Assembly (NCBI RefSeq): GCF_000425185.1
Contig: NZ_AULH01000006.1
Location: 62,001-126,000, forward strand
Source: Pleomorphomonas koreensis DSM 23070
Lineage (GTDB): Bacteria > Pseudomonadota > Alphaproteobacteria > Rhizobiales > Pleomorphomonadaceae
DNA length: 64,000 bases
Direction: 5' to 3'
Shown here: positions 18,315 through 27,112 of the stretch, piece after piece
Position numbering within the stretch: position 1 is the first letter of the stretch
Layout: each line of letters opens with the position of its first letter
Notes under the pieces: generated by a model
What the model saw: only the letters and a program-made list of their open reading frames with translations
Told to the model about the DNA's origin: nothing
The model's database searches: none
Translations under genes and position numbers: made by a program

Positions 18315-20236
18315 GTCGCCTCTCCGGGACCGATCGGAATGGTCATCGAGAACACCGCCCCGCCCTCCTCGGCATTGGCGGCCGTCAGCTCGCCGCCAAA
18401 GTCGCGGATGATGCCGGCCGAGATGGCAAGGCCGAGCCCGAGACCGACGCCCGGCGCCTTGGTGGTGAAAAAGGGCTCGAACATATGGTCGAGCCGCTCC
18501 GGCGGCAGGCCCGGCCCGCTGTCGCGGATGTCGATCCGCGCGAAACTCCCGTCGCGGCGGGCGGAGACGGTGATGCGCTGGTCGCCGCCGCCCTCCATGG
18601 CATCGACGGCATTGCCGATCAGGTTGAGCAGCACCTGCGCGAAGCGATTGGGATCGCACCAGAGGGCGATGTCGCCACCGTCGATGTCGACGCTCACCGC
18701 AACAGGTCCGCGCGTCAGGCGGTGATTGAGCAGGAACAGCGCGTCGTCGACGAGCTTGCGGAGGCCGACGCGCTGCGGCTCGCCGGACGATTTGCGGGCA
18801 AACACCTTCAGCTCGCCGGTGAGATGGCCCATGCGTTCGACCAGCGGCCGCACCCGTTCGAGGTTGCCGCGCACGGTGGCGAGGTCGCCGCGCTCCAGGA
18901 ACCTGACGGCGTTGCCGGACAGGGTGACCAGCGCGGCGAGCGGCTGGTTCAGCTCATGGGCGATGCCGGCCGATAGCTGTCCGAGGCTGGCGAGCTTGCT
19001 GGCCTGTACCAGGCCCGACTGGGCGTCGCGCAGCGTGCGCTCGGCCCGCTCGCGCTCCGTCACCTCGCGGCGCAGCCGCTCGTTGGTGGCCGACAGCGCC
19101 GCCGTCCGCTCGGCCACCTGTGTCTCCAAGTGGTCATGGGCGCGCTGGAGGGCGCTGCGCGCCTCGAGCAGTTCGCGCAGGTGTCGCCGCCGCTGGCGCC
19201 AGACGGCGAACAGGCCGATGAGAAGCAGGCTGCCGAGACCGGCCAGCGCCGCCCACAGGCGGGCGAGATCGTCCATCTCCGAGAGGTCGGTGAACACGGT
19301 CAGCGTCCACGGCGTCTCCGGCATCGCCCGGCTCTCGGCGAGGAACAGGCCCTCGGTCGAGAAGCCGCCACCCGGCCCGGCCGTGCCCGGCAGACGGACG
19401 ATGCGCGTGCCGCCGCCGAGGTCGCGCAACGGCACGAGGCCGATCGGTGACAGCGGCCGGTCGTTGTATTGCTGCGCCTCGGCGATCTGCCGCCGCGCCG
19501 CATCGTCGAGCGGCGTCAGCGTGCCGTATTTCCAGGCCGGCACCGAGGAAAGCACCACCACGCCGTGCTCGTCGCTGAGGATGGCCGGCGATTCCGCCGA
19601 TGCCCAGGAGCGTTCGAGCTGGCCGAGGCTGACCTTGACGACGCCGATGCCGAGCGTGCGGTCATCGCGGGCGATGGCGGTCGCCAGGAAATAGCCCGGC
19701 TGGCGGTTGGTGGTGCCGATGCCGTAGAAGCGGGTCACCCGGTCGGTGTGGGCATTCTGGAAATAGGGCCGGTAGGACAGATCGCGGCCGACGAAGCTGT
19801 CCCACTTGTCCCAGTTGCTGGAGGCGATCACCCGGCCGGTCAGGTCGAGCAGGTAGACGTCGAGCGTGCCGATGCGGTCGTTCAGCGCCTCGAAATAGAG
19901 GTCGGCCCGGTGGCGCAGCGCCGCGTCGGCGGGGTCGTCGAGGAGTGCCAGGACGGTGCCGTCGAGTGCCATGACATAAGGATAGTTCGCGAATTGGCTG
20001 ACCTCGCGCTCGAAGCTCGCCGCGTAGAGGTCGAGCCGGTGGCCGGCACTGGCGCGGGTGGCCGACAGCGACAGTTCGAAGACGACGCGATAGGCGACCA
20101 AGGCGACGATGGCGGCGACGGCAAGGGCGCCGACGAGCGGCAGCACCGCCGCAAGGCGCAGCCAGCGGCGTTTCGGCGCGATGCTCTCGGCTTTCCCGGC
20201 CAATGCGGCTCCTCCCGCCAGCGCTGTCTTGTTCAC
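18311..20236 (-). CDS. DctB-type sensor histidine kinase
   Basis: The 641-residue kinase has an N-terminal membrane helix (residues about 27-50), a large periplasmic region to about residue 320 of the double-Cache kind found in C4-dicarboxylate sensors, a second helix (LAALAGLGSLLLIGLFAVW) and a coiled linker. The HisKA motif is SAGIAHELNQPLAAL, and the ATPase domain has NLIGNAVDAM, DSGPGLPPE and GLGLGLAIS. It starts at a GTG with a weak ribosome binding site. It should phosphorylate the overlapping sigma-54 activator in response to an external organic acid, probably the substrate of the adjacent 2-hydroxycarboxylate carrier. Confidence 0.92.
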   Translation of the reverse strand: MNKTALAGGAALAGKAESIAPKRRWLRLAAVLPLVGALAVAAIVALVAYRVVFELSLSATRASAGHRLDLYAASFEREVSQFANYPYVMALDGTVLALLDDPADAALRHRADLYFEALNDRIGTLDVYLLDLTGRVIASSNWDKWDSFVGRDLSYRPYFQNAHTDRVTRFYGIGTTNRQPGYFLATAIARDDRTLGIGVVKVSLGQLERSWASAESPAILSDEHGVVVLSSVPAWKYGTLTPLDDAARRQIAEAQQYNDRPLSPIGLVPLRDLGGGTRIVRLPGTAGPGGGFSTEGLFLAESRAMPETPWTLTVFTDLSEMDDLARLWAALAGLGSLLLIGLFAVWRQRRRHLRELLEARSALQRAHDHLETQVAERTAALSATNERLRREVTERERAERTLRDAQSGLVQASKLASLGQLSAGIAHELNQPLAALVTLSGNAVRFLERGDLATVRGNLERVRPLVERMGHLTGELKVFARKSSGEPQRVGLRKLVDDALFLLNHRLTRGPVAVSVDIDGGDIALWCDPNRFAQVLLNLIGNAVDAMEGGGDQRITVSARRDGSFARIDIRDSGPGLPPERLDHMFEPFFTTKAPGVGLGLGLAISAGIIRDFGGELTAANAEEGGAVFSMTIPIGPGEAT

Positions 20237-20247
20237 CGATAGCGCAG

Positions 20248-20275
20248 GGCCGCCCGGCGGGAAAGCCGGACGGCC
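20248..20275 (-). terminator. Hairpin between the transporter and sensor kinase genes
   Basis: Two 11-base arms (20248-20258 and 20265-20275) pair except for one C-A mismatch around a 6-base loop. No T-run follows on the minus strand. It could reduce read-through from the strongly induced transporter gene into the regulator genes, or stabilise the transporter mRNA. Confidence 0.45.
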
Positions 20276-20297
20276 GTCGCATTTCGGAGACGGAAGA

Positions 20298-21629
20298 TCA
20301 GCCGAACATCTTCAGCAGGAACACCGCCAGCACCACCATGCCGGCACCGCCGATGCGGGTGGAGATCTGGGCGAAGGGCATCAGGCCCATACGGTTCGAG
20401 GCCGAGAGGATGGCGACGTCACCGGTGCCGCCGAGGCCGGAGTGGCAGCAGGTGACGATGGCCGCCTCCACCTCGTACATGCCGAGCAGCTTGCCGATGA
20501 ACCAGCCCGAGGAGACCATCGCCAGCACCGTGGCGGCGCAGATGGCGAAATAGGCCGGCGTGAAGGCGGCGATCAGGTCGTTCCAGGGAACGTAGAGGGT
20601 GCCGAGGCCGACCAAGAGCGGGAAGGTCATGTTGGTGGTCATGAACTTGTACATCTGGTGAGCGCCGGTCTCCATCCGCTCGGGGATCAGCTTCGACACC
20701 TTGAGCAGCGCTGCGCCGATGATCATCAGGATCGGGCCGGGGATGCCGGTGAACGGCGACAGGAAGGCGCCGAGGATGAACATGGCGCAGGCCATCAACA
20801 GGCCGGCGCCCATCAGCGGCAGTTCGAGCTTCTTCTCGACGGCCATCTCCTTCAGCAGTTCGTTGTCGTCGCCGGTGCGGACCAGAAGACCGTTGCCGGA
20901 ATAGCGCGGCTTCTTCTCGCCGATGCGCTTCAGGACGCCCGAGGAAATGATGGCGACGACGTTGCCGATCAGGGCAGCCGGGATCAGCGAGGCGATCAGC
21001 GCCGGCTGGGCCGTGCCAAGGATGTCGGCGTAGGCCAGCGACAGCGGCAGGATGCCCTCGCCGATACCGCCGGCGATGATCGGCATGACGATGAAGAAGA
21101 AGGTGTGCTTGAACTCGTAGCCAAAGGCCATGCCGACCAGCCCGCCGACGATGACGGCAGAGGCGGTGCCGACGGCGAGCGGCACGAACATCTTGAGGAA
21201 GCCCTGGATCAACACCTTGCGGTTCATGCCGAGCATCGAGCCGGTGACCAGGCAGGCGATGTAGAGGTAGAGGAAGTTCGACGTCTTCATCACCGCCTTG
21301 ATGGCGTCGGAGGTCGCCGGGTTCATCACCTCGTAGCCGAGCATGGCCGACGGCACGAACAGGCAGAGGATGGCCGAGCCGCCGATGTTCTTGAGATAGG
21401 GAATGCGGCCGCCGATCTCGCCGAGCAGGAAGCCCAGCACCATGATCGCCGCGAAGCCGCCGATCATGTCGGCCGGCAGCTTGCCGATCACCGAGGCGCC
21501 GAACACCACGGCGGCGATGGCGAGATAAAGCGGCAGCGGCACCGGGCCGACCTTGTAGGCAAGAACGCGGGAAAGCGGGCTGCCGCCCGTTTCCGTCGCG
21601 ACCGCGTCGTTCTGCGTGATGTCCGTCAT
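20298..21629 (-). CDS. 2-hydroxycarboxylate (citrate/malate) symporter, CitS/2HCT family
   Basis: The 443-residue membrane protein shows the paired GGxG re-entrant loop motifs that define the 2HCT family: AGGIGEGILPLS in the first half and GLGGTGDVAIL near the end. It has about 11 hydrophobic segments. Such carriers take up citrate, malate or lactate with sodium ions or protons. The start is the ATG at 21627-21629 after GGAGGAGAAC; upstream sequence in frame is leader. A sigma-54 promoter and two palindromes lie upstream, and a DctB/DctD-type pair lies just downstream on the same strand, so acid-induced expression is likely. Confidence 0.9.
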   Translation of the reverse strand: MTDITQNDAVATETGGSPLSRVLAYKVGPVPLPLYLAIAAVVFGASVIGKLPADMIGGFAAIMVLGFLLGEIGGRIPYLKNIGGSAILCLFVPSAMLGYEVMNPATSDAIKAVMKTSNFLYLYIACLVTGSMLGMNRKVLIQGFLKMFVPLAVGTASAVIVGGLVGMAFGYEFKHTFFFIVMPIIAGGIGEGILPLSLAYADILGTAQPALIASLIPAALIGNVVAIISSGVLKRIGEKKPRYSGNGLLVRTGDDNELLKEMAVEKKLELPLMGAGLLMACAMFILGAFLSPFTGIPGPILMIIGAALLKVSKLIPERMETGAHQMYKFMTTNMTFPLLVGLGTLYVPWNDLIAAFTPAYFAICAATVLAMVSSGWFIGKLLGMYEVEAAIVTCCHSGLGGTGDVAILSASNRMGLMPFAQISTRIGGAGMVVLAVFLLKMFG

Positions 21630-21781
21630 TGTCGTTCTCCTCCGGCCGCCCACGTCGTCCCGTGGCTGGCCTCTCTCCTGGGCTGTCGGCCGTCCGGCAT
21701 CTCCTCCGGCGCCGTTGTGGGCTTCGGCCTTCCGTCCTTGTTCCCTCCTCGGAAGACGGCCGTCGCATGACCCAGGGAATG

Positions 21782-21797
21782 GCATTTGCCGTGCCAA
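21782..21797 (-). promoter_or_regulatory. Sigma-54 (-24/-12) promoter of the 2HCT transporter
   Basis: The minus strand reads TTGGCACGGCAAATGC. The -24 part TTGGCACG is a perfect consensus match, and the essential GG and GC pairs are exactly ten bases apart; the -12 part ATGC differs from TTGC by one base. It lies about 150 bases upstream of the start codon. Confidence 0.8.
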
Positions 21798-21859
21798 TCA
21801 GGCCCGCCGGCTAACCGACTGTTTCATCGATTTAATTCTTGAAGCCACCGGCCGGCCCT

Positions 21860-21910
21860 TCCGGAAACCCGGACGCGGCCGGTGGAGGACCGTCCGGAAA
21901 TCCGGACGGT
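21860..21910. promoter_or_regulatory. Paired upstream activator sites for the DctD-type regulator
   Basis: TCCGGAAACCCGGA (21860-21873) and TCCGGAAATCCGGA (21893-21906) are near-identical palindromes 33 bases apart, about three helical turns. The second extends to ACCGTCCGG-AAAT-CCGGACGGT (21889-21910), a perfect 9-bp inverted repeat. They lie about 63-113 bases upstream of the -24 element, the usual place for enhancer sites of sigma-54 activators. Confidence 0.65.
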
Positions 21911-22218
21911 TTCCGGGAAGAAAATACGTGATAGCACTGATTTGATTGGGGATTCCCGGTGGCGGCACCGCAAGCCGGAGGAAGCGCACCGCCGCTTTCC
22001 GACGACTCGCCTGGCCGACCTGGTGTGCCGGCGCAACAACGCAATCCCAGGTATTCCAATCGCTGTCGAGAATGAGAATCCAAGAACGGCGGGAAAAGTA
22101 GATTCCAATTCCCTTTCCCGGCGGACAATTCGCCCGCCATGCTTTGTGCCGCCTGCCTCATCAATACTACCGTCGCCCGGTCCGGTTTTCTCGGCCGGCT
22201 TCTCTCCGGATCAGGCAG
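21911..22218. other. Intergenic region upstream of the second sugar ABC operon
   Basis: No gene is convincing here. The first part completes the divergent control region of the 2HCT transporter. The rest must hold the promoter of the eight-gene plus-strand cluster that begins at 22219. Short open frames exist but lack ribosome binding sites and family signatures. Confidence 0.4.
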
Positions 22219-23697
22219 ATGGCGCTCGTCTCTCTTCGCAATGTCTTCAAGGCCTTCGGGTCGACGCGGGCGCTGGCCGGCGCCTCGCTCGACATCGAGG
22301 CCGGCGAGATCGTGGCGCTGATGGGCTCCAACGGCGCCGGCAAGTCGACGCTGGTGAAAATCCTCGCCGGGGTGATCGAGGCCGACGCCGGCGACATCCG
22401 CCTCCGCGGCCAGCCCTTCGCGCCGCGCTCCCCGGCCGAGGCGACGGCGGCCGGCATCGTCACCGTCCACCAGTCGACCGGCGTGGTCGGCATTCCCGGC
22501 CTGACGGTGGCCGATTCCCTGCTGCTCGACCGTTATGCCGACGGCGCGACGCCGTTCTTCCTGACGCGCCGCCGCGTACGCGAGCGGGCGCGGGCGATCG
22601 TCGAGGAAGCCGGCTTTCCCCTGCCGCTCGACCGCGACTTCGCCGACCTGCCGGCCGCCGACCGGCAACTGGTCGCCATCGCCCGCGCCATCGGCCACAA
22701 GGCGGAACTGCTCATCCTCGACGAGCCGACCGCCAGCCTGTCGGGCGCCGAGGCCAGGCGGCTCTACGCCGTGCTGAAGGATCTGGCCGGCCGCGGCATC
22801 GCCATCCTCTACATCTCGCACCGCCTCGCCGACCTCGAAGCGCTGGCCGACCGCGTCGAGGTGCTGCGCGGCGGCCGCAACGCCGGCAGCTTCCGGCGGC
22901 CGATCGACTTCGACGCCGCCGTCGAGACGATGATCGGCCGGCCGCTCGCCGCCGCCCACCCCGACGCCCGCACCGCCGCCGGCCCGCCGGTGCTGAGTCT
23001 CAGGAACATCCGCCTCCTGCCGCACGCCCGGCCGTTCGATCTCGACCTGCACGCCGGCGAGGTGGTGGCGGTGACCGGCGTGCTCGGCGCCGGCAAGAGC
23101 CGCCTGCTCACCGGCCTGTTCGGTGCCGGCCGCTTCGCCGCCGGCGACATGCGGCTCGACGGCCGGCCGTACGCGCCGGCCGATCCGGCCGAAGCCATCG
23201 CCGCCGGCGTCGTCATGGCCGGCGAGGACCGCCACCGCACGTCGCTGATGCCGGCCGGCTGGCCGGGCGAAGCCGTACGGTCGACCATCAGCCTGCCGCA
23301 CCTCGATCGCTGGTTCCCCTCCGGCTTCCTCCTCGGCGACCGCGAAACCGCCGAGGGCGCCCGCGCCATCTCCCGCCTCGGCATCCGCGCCGCCTCACCG
23401 GCCGCCTCGGTGTGGTCGCTGTCGGGCGGCAACCAGCAGAAGACGGTGATCGCCCGCTGGGAGGCCGAGCCGAGCCGCGTGCTGCTGCTCGACGAGCCGT
23501 TCCAGGGCGTCGACCTCGGCGCCCGCCAGGACATCATTACCACGCTGCGCCACCACGCCGACCGCGCCACGCTGATCGCCACCTCCGACCCCGAGGAGGC
23601 GGCCGAGGTGGCCGACCGTGTCGTGGTGCTCGACGGCCACTCCCTCGTTTCCCCCGCTTCCGGCGGAGCCAACACACTTCAGGAAGTCCATCCATGA
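22219..23697 (+). CDS. Sugar ABC transporter ATP-binding protein (tandem ABC domains)
   Basis: The 492-residue protein has Walker A GSNGAGKST and LILDEPTASLS in the first domain, whose signature is degenerate (LPAADRQ). The second domain has GVLGAGKSR and a good signature LSGGNQQK with LLLDEPFQGVD. This is the RbsA/MglA class. The ATG at 22219 was chosen because the ABC fold (VSLRNVFKAFGS) begins right there. It overlaps the permease gene by four bases and starts the long sugar cluster. The substrate is not evident. Confidence 0.92.
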   Translation: MALVSLRNVFKAFGSTRALAGASLDIEAGEIVALMGSNGAGKSTLVKILAGVIEADAGDIRLRGQPFAPRSPAEATAAGIVTVHQSTGVVGIPGLTVADSLLLDRYADGATPFFLTRRRVRERARAIVEEAGFPLPLDRDFADLPAADRQLVAIARAIGHKAELLILDEPTASLSGAEARRLYAVLKDLAGRGIAILYISHRLADLEALADRVEVLRGGRNAGSFRRPIDFDAAVETMIGRPLAAAHPDARTAAGPPVLSLRNIRLLPHARPFDLDLHAGEVVAVTGVLGAGKSRLLTGLFGAGRFAAGDMRLDGRPYAPADPAEAIAAGVVMAGEDRHRTSLMPAGWPGEAVRSTISLPHLDRWFPSGFLLGDRETAEGARAISRLGIRAASPAASVWSLSGGNQQKTVIARWEAEPSRVLLLDEPFQGVDLGARQDIITTLRHHADRATLIATSDPEEAAEVADRVVVLDGHSLVSPASGGANTLQEVHP

Positions 23698-24728
23698 CGT
23701 CCGACAGCGACGCCGTGCCGGCCCCGGCGGCCGGTCCCCATCCGGTCCACCGCCTCGGCGACATCGTCCGCAACGGCGCGATCTTCATCCTGCTCGCCGC
23801 GATGATGATCGGCTTCACGGCGGCACAGCCGGCCTTCATCGGCATCAACAACCTGATGAGCATTCTTCAGGCGGTGGCGGTGGTGGCGATCCTCGGCGCC
23901 GGCGTCACCATCTCCATGGCGGTCGGCGGCTTCGACCTGTCGGTCGGCGCCGTCGCCGCCTCGTCGGTGATGGCGGCGAGCTACGCCATGATCGTCTGGC
24001 GGTTCGGCGCGTTCGTCACCGTGCCGCTGGTGCTGGCCTTCGGCGCCGCGATCGGCCTGATCAACGCTTTGCTGATCGTCCGCCTGCGCATCCCCGACAT
24101 GCTGGCGACGCTGGCCATGATGTTCCTGCTGACTGGTCTCCAGCTCATCCCGACGGCCGGCCGCTCGATCTCCGCCGGCCTGATCCTCGCCGACGGCTCG
24201 ACGGCGCTCGGCAAATACGATCCGCTGTTCCTGCTGATCGGCCGCTCCAGCCTCGGCGGCGTCATCCCGGTGCCGGTGCTGCTGACGCTCGTCGTCGCCG
24301 TGGCGCTTTACGTGCTGACCGAGCACACCCGCATCGGCCGCCTGCTGTTCGCCACCGGCGGCAACGAGCTGGCCGCCCGCCTGGCCGGCGCTTCGACGGC
24401 CCGTCTGAAGGTCATCGCCTATGTCATCTCCGGCACGCTCGCCTCGCTGGGCGGCATCGTGGTGGCCGCCCGCGTCGGGCGCGGCGACGTCTCCTCCGGC
24501 TCGTCGCTGATGATGGACGCCGTCGCCGCCTCGCTGATCGGCTTCACGGTGCTCGGCCTGCGCCGGCCCAACGTGTTCGGCAGCGTCGTCGGCGCGGTGT
24601 TCGTCGGCGTGCTGCTCAACGGCCTCACCATGCTCAACGCCCCCTACTACACGCAGGATTTCGTGAAGGGCGCCGTGCTCGTCGGCGCGCTCGCCATGAC
24701 CTACGGCCTCGGCCGTGCCCGCTCCTGA
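23694..24728 (+). CDS. Sugar ABC transporter permease (RbsC type)
   Basis: The 344-residue inner-membrane protein has about eight to ten helices and the BPD_transp_2 landmarks GVTISMAVGGFDLSVGAVAA and GRLLFATGGNELAARLAGAS. A single permease gene is present, so it presumably works as a homodimer with the tandem ATPase. The ATG overlaps the preceding stop (23694-23697). Confidence 0.92.
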   Translation: MTSDSDAVPAPAAGPHPVHRLGDIVRNGAIFILLAAMMIGFTAAQPAFIGINNLMSILQAVAVVAILGAGVTISMAVGGFDLSVGAVAASSVMAASYAMIVWRFGAFVTVPLVLAFGAAIGLINALLIVRLRIPDMLATLAMMFLLTGLQLIPTAGRSISAGLILADGSTALGKYDPLFLLIGRSSLGGVIPVPVLLTLVVAVALYVLTEHTRIGRLLFATGGNELAARLAGASTARLKVIAYVISGTLASLGGIVVAARVGRGDVSSGSSLMMDAVAASLIGFTVLGLRRPNVFGSVVGAVFVGVLLNGLTMLNAPYYTQDFVKGAVLVGALAMTYGLGRARS

Positions 24729-24756
24729 CCTTTCACCACCCAGCAACGGAAGACCC

Positions 24757-25791
24757 ATGAAGACCTCGCTCCTCTCCGCCGGCCTCGTGGCCGGCCTCCT
24801 CGCCTCCCCCGCCCTCGCCGAGGGCCTTGCCGGCGCGCCGGCCCCGTTCGACAAGGGCGGCGTCGAGATCGCCGTCGTCTCCTTCCTCGGCAGCGGCGAC
24901 TGGCTGCAAGCCTTCGAGGCCGGCACCAAGCGCCAGGCCGAGGCGCTCGGCGTCACGCTGACGCTGTCGCAGGCCCGCAACGACAACGACACCCAGCGCA
25001 ACCTCGTCGAGCAGGCGATCAATCGCGGCGTCAAGGGCATCGTCATCAACAACGGCCGGCCGGAAGTGCTGAAGGACGTCGCCCAGAAGGCGCTCGACGC
25101 CGGCATCAAGGTGGTCGCCTACGACGTCGACCTCGACAACCCGGCCATCCCGCAGATCGAGCAGAGCGACAAGGACATGGCCCGCCTCGTCCTCGAACAG
25201 GCGATCAAGGACAAGGGCGACGGCTTCACCGCCGGCGCCGTCTACGTCGCCGGCTTCGCGCCGCTCGACCGCCGCTACGCCGTGTTCAAGGACTTCGTCG
25301 AGACGCACAAGCTGACGGAAAAGGCCGTCTGGGGCGTCGTCAACGACACCGTGCCGGCCTCCGTCGCCGACCAGACCAAGGCGGTGCTGCGCGCCAACCC
25401 GGACATCTCGGTGATCTTCACGCCCTGGGACGAGTTCGCCAAGGGCGTCAAGCTCGCCACCGACGAGTTGGGCGTCTCGGACAAGGTGAAGATCTACGGC
25501 GTCGATACCTCCACCGCCGACATCCAGTTGATGATCGAGCCGGACAGCGCCTGGGTGGCCACCGCCGCCACCAACGCCGCCGTGGTCGGCGAAGTGGCCG
25601 TCCGCGCCGTGTCGCTGGCCATCGCCGGTCAGGACCCCGGCCATTCCGTGCTGCTCCAGCCGACGCTGGTCACCCGCGACGACCTGATCAACAACAAGAT
25701 CGAGACCATCGAGGATCTGCAGCAGAAGTTCCCGGCCTTCAGCGCCTCCGACGCCGCCACGGCGAGCTGGATTCCGGCGCCGAAGAAGTAA
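24757..25791 (+). CDS. Periplasmic sugar-binding protein of the second ribose-type transporter
   Basis: The 344-residue protein begins with a signal peptide (KTSLLSAGLVAGLLASPALA). It shows the Peripla_BP_4 pattern: VEIAVVSFLGSGDWLQAFEA, EQAINRGVKGIVINN and VIFTPWDEFAKGV. I start it at the ATG at 24757, not an earlier in-frame codon, because the signal peptide begins there. It is third in the operon and is followed by a strong hairpin. Confidence 0.92.
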   Translation: MKTSLLSAGLVAGLLASPALAEGLAGAPAPFDKGGVEIAVVSFLGSGDWLQAFEAGTKRQAEALGVTLTLSQARNDNDTQRNLVEQAINRGVKGIVINNGRPEVLKDVAQKALDAGIKVVAYDVDLDNPAIPQIEQSDKDMARLVLEQAIKDKGDGFTAGAVYVAGFAPLDRRYAVFKDFVETHKLTEKAVWGVVNDTVPASVADQTKAVLRANPDISVIFTPWDEFAKGVKLATDELGVSDKVKIYGVDTSTADIQLMIEPDSAWVATAATNAAVVGEVAVRAVSLAIAGQDPGHSVLLQPTLVTRDDLINNKIETIEDLQQKFPAFSASDAATASWIPAPKK

Positions 25792-25815
25792 CCACGGCCG
25801 TTTCCCTCCGCAAAC

Positions 25816-25838
25816 GGGCGCCGCCTCGCGCGGCGCCC
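25816..25838 (+). terminator. Intercistronic hairpin after the sugar-binding protein gene
   Basis: GGGCGCCGC (25816-25824) and GCGGCGCCC (25830-25838) form a perfect 9-bp stem with a 5-base loop, followed only by TCAGTCTTG. It sits 25 bases after the binding protein stop, the same position as the hairpin in the peptide transporter operon, and probably limits read-through or protects the upstream mRNA. Confidence 0.6.
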
Positions 25839-25865
25839 TCAGTCTTGCCAAGTTCCGGTGACCCG

Positions 25866-27110
25866 ATGAGCCTGCCGACCCCCGACTTCTCCCGCAACAT
25901 GAAGCTGATCGGCCATTCCGACATCGACGGCCGTGGCGACGGCCTGCAACTGATGGTGCATCGCGGCTTCGCCTATGTCGGCCATCCCTGGTCGCGCGGC
26001 TTCTCGATCGTCAATGTGCGCGACCCGAAACGGCCGGGTGCCGTCACCTACGTCCCGGCGCCGGCCAACACCTGGAATATCCATCTCCAGGCGCACGACG
26101 ACCTGTTGCTGGTCGTCAACGCCCTCGACCTGTTCGCCGACGTCGACGTGTCGCAGGACGAGCGCGTCTACTATACGAAATCGGTCGGCGAGACCTTCGC
26201 CGGCGCGGCCGGCAAGCAGGCCTGGACGGCCGGCATGACCGTCTACGACATCTCCACCCCCGACCGTCCCAGAAAGATCGGCCAACTCGATTGCGGCGGC
26301 ATCGGCTTCCACCGCCTCTGGTACGTGGGCGGCCGCTGGGCCTATGCCTCGGCGCTGCTGCCCGGCTTCACCGACTACATCTTCGTCACCATCGATCTCG
26401 CCGATCCGACCCGGCCATTCATCGCCGGCAAGTGGTGGCTACCGGGCATGCACAAAGCAGCCGGCGAGGTGCTGGACGCGCCGGAAGGCCGGCGCTGGGC
26501 GCTGCACCACGCCCTCGTCCATGGCGACACGGCCTATGCCTGCTGGCGCGACGGCGGACTGACTCTGCTCGATATTTCAGACCGCTCCGCGCCGAAGCTC
26601 ATCGTCCATCGCAACTGGTGCCCGCCTTACGGCGGCGGTACCCACTCGGCGCTGCCGCTCATTTCGCGCGACCTGCTGGTGGTGGCCGACGAGGCCGTGC
26701 TCGACAACGAGGAAGACGGCCGCAAGCTGACCTGGCTGTTCGACATCCGCGTGCCGGAGAACCCGATTTCCATCTCGACGCTGCCGGTGCCGGACGAGAT
26801 CGACTACGCCAAGAAGGGCGGCCACTTCGGCCCGCACAATCTCCACGAAAACCGCCCCGGCAGCTTCGTCTCGGACACGCTGATCTTCGCCACCTGGCAG
26901 AACGCCGGCATCCGCGCCTTCGACATCTCCGATCCCTACCGCCCGCGCGAGACCGGCGCGCTGGTGCCGGCCGCGCCGCGCCACATGACCGACCGCCGGC
27001 CCGGCCGGCCGAGAGTGATCCAGTCGGCCGACGTGTTCGTCGACGCCGCCGGGCTGATCTACGCCACCGACTACAACGCCGGCCTCGAAATCATCGAATA
27101 CGGCGGCTGA
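25866..27110 (+). CDS. LVIVD-repeat beta-propeller protein, cytoplasmic
   Basis: The 414-residue protein is built of repeats that end in the pattern (hydrophobic)-D-I-S-D/x-P-x-R-P: FSIVNVRDPKRPG, MTVYDISTPDRPR, IFVTIDLADPTRP, LTLLDISDRSAPK, TWLFDIRVPENPI, IRAFDISDPYRPR, and a last strand LEIIEYGG. That makes about seven blades. No signal peptide is visible, unlike many LVIVD proteins, so it probably acts in the cytoplasm. The family has no assigned reaction. Conserved-looking histidines (GFHRLW, LHHALVHGD, FGPHNLHEN) could form a metal or substrate site. It is 2 bases upstream of an FAD-linked oxidase gene and is surely co-translated with it. Confidence 0.8.
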   Translation: MSLPTPDFSRNMKLIGHSDIDGRGDGLQLMVHRGFAYVGHPWSRGFSIVNVRDPKRPGAVTYVPAPANTWNIHLQAHDDLLLVVNALDLFADVDVSQDERVYYTKSVGETFAGAAGKQAWTAGMTVYDISTPDRPRKIGQLDCGGIGFHRLWYVGGRWAYASALLPGFTDYIFVTIDLADPTRPFIAGKWWLPGMHKAAGEVLDAPEGRRWALHHALVHGDTAYACWRDGGLTLLDISDRSAPKLIVHRNWCPPYGGGTHSALPLISRDLLVVADEAVLDNEEDGRKLTWLFDIRVPENPISISTLPVPDEIDYAKKGGHFGPHNLHENRPGSFVSDTLIFATWQNAGIRAFDISDPYRPRETGALVPAAPRHMTDRRPGRPRVIQSADVFVDAAGLIYATDYNAGLEIIEYGG

Positions 27111-27112
27111 AC

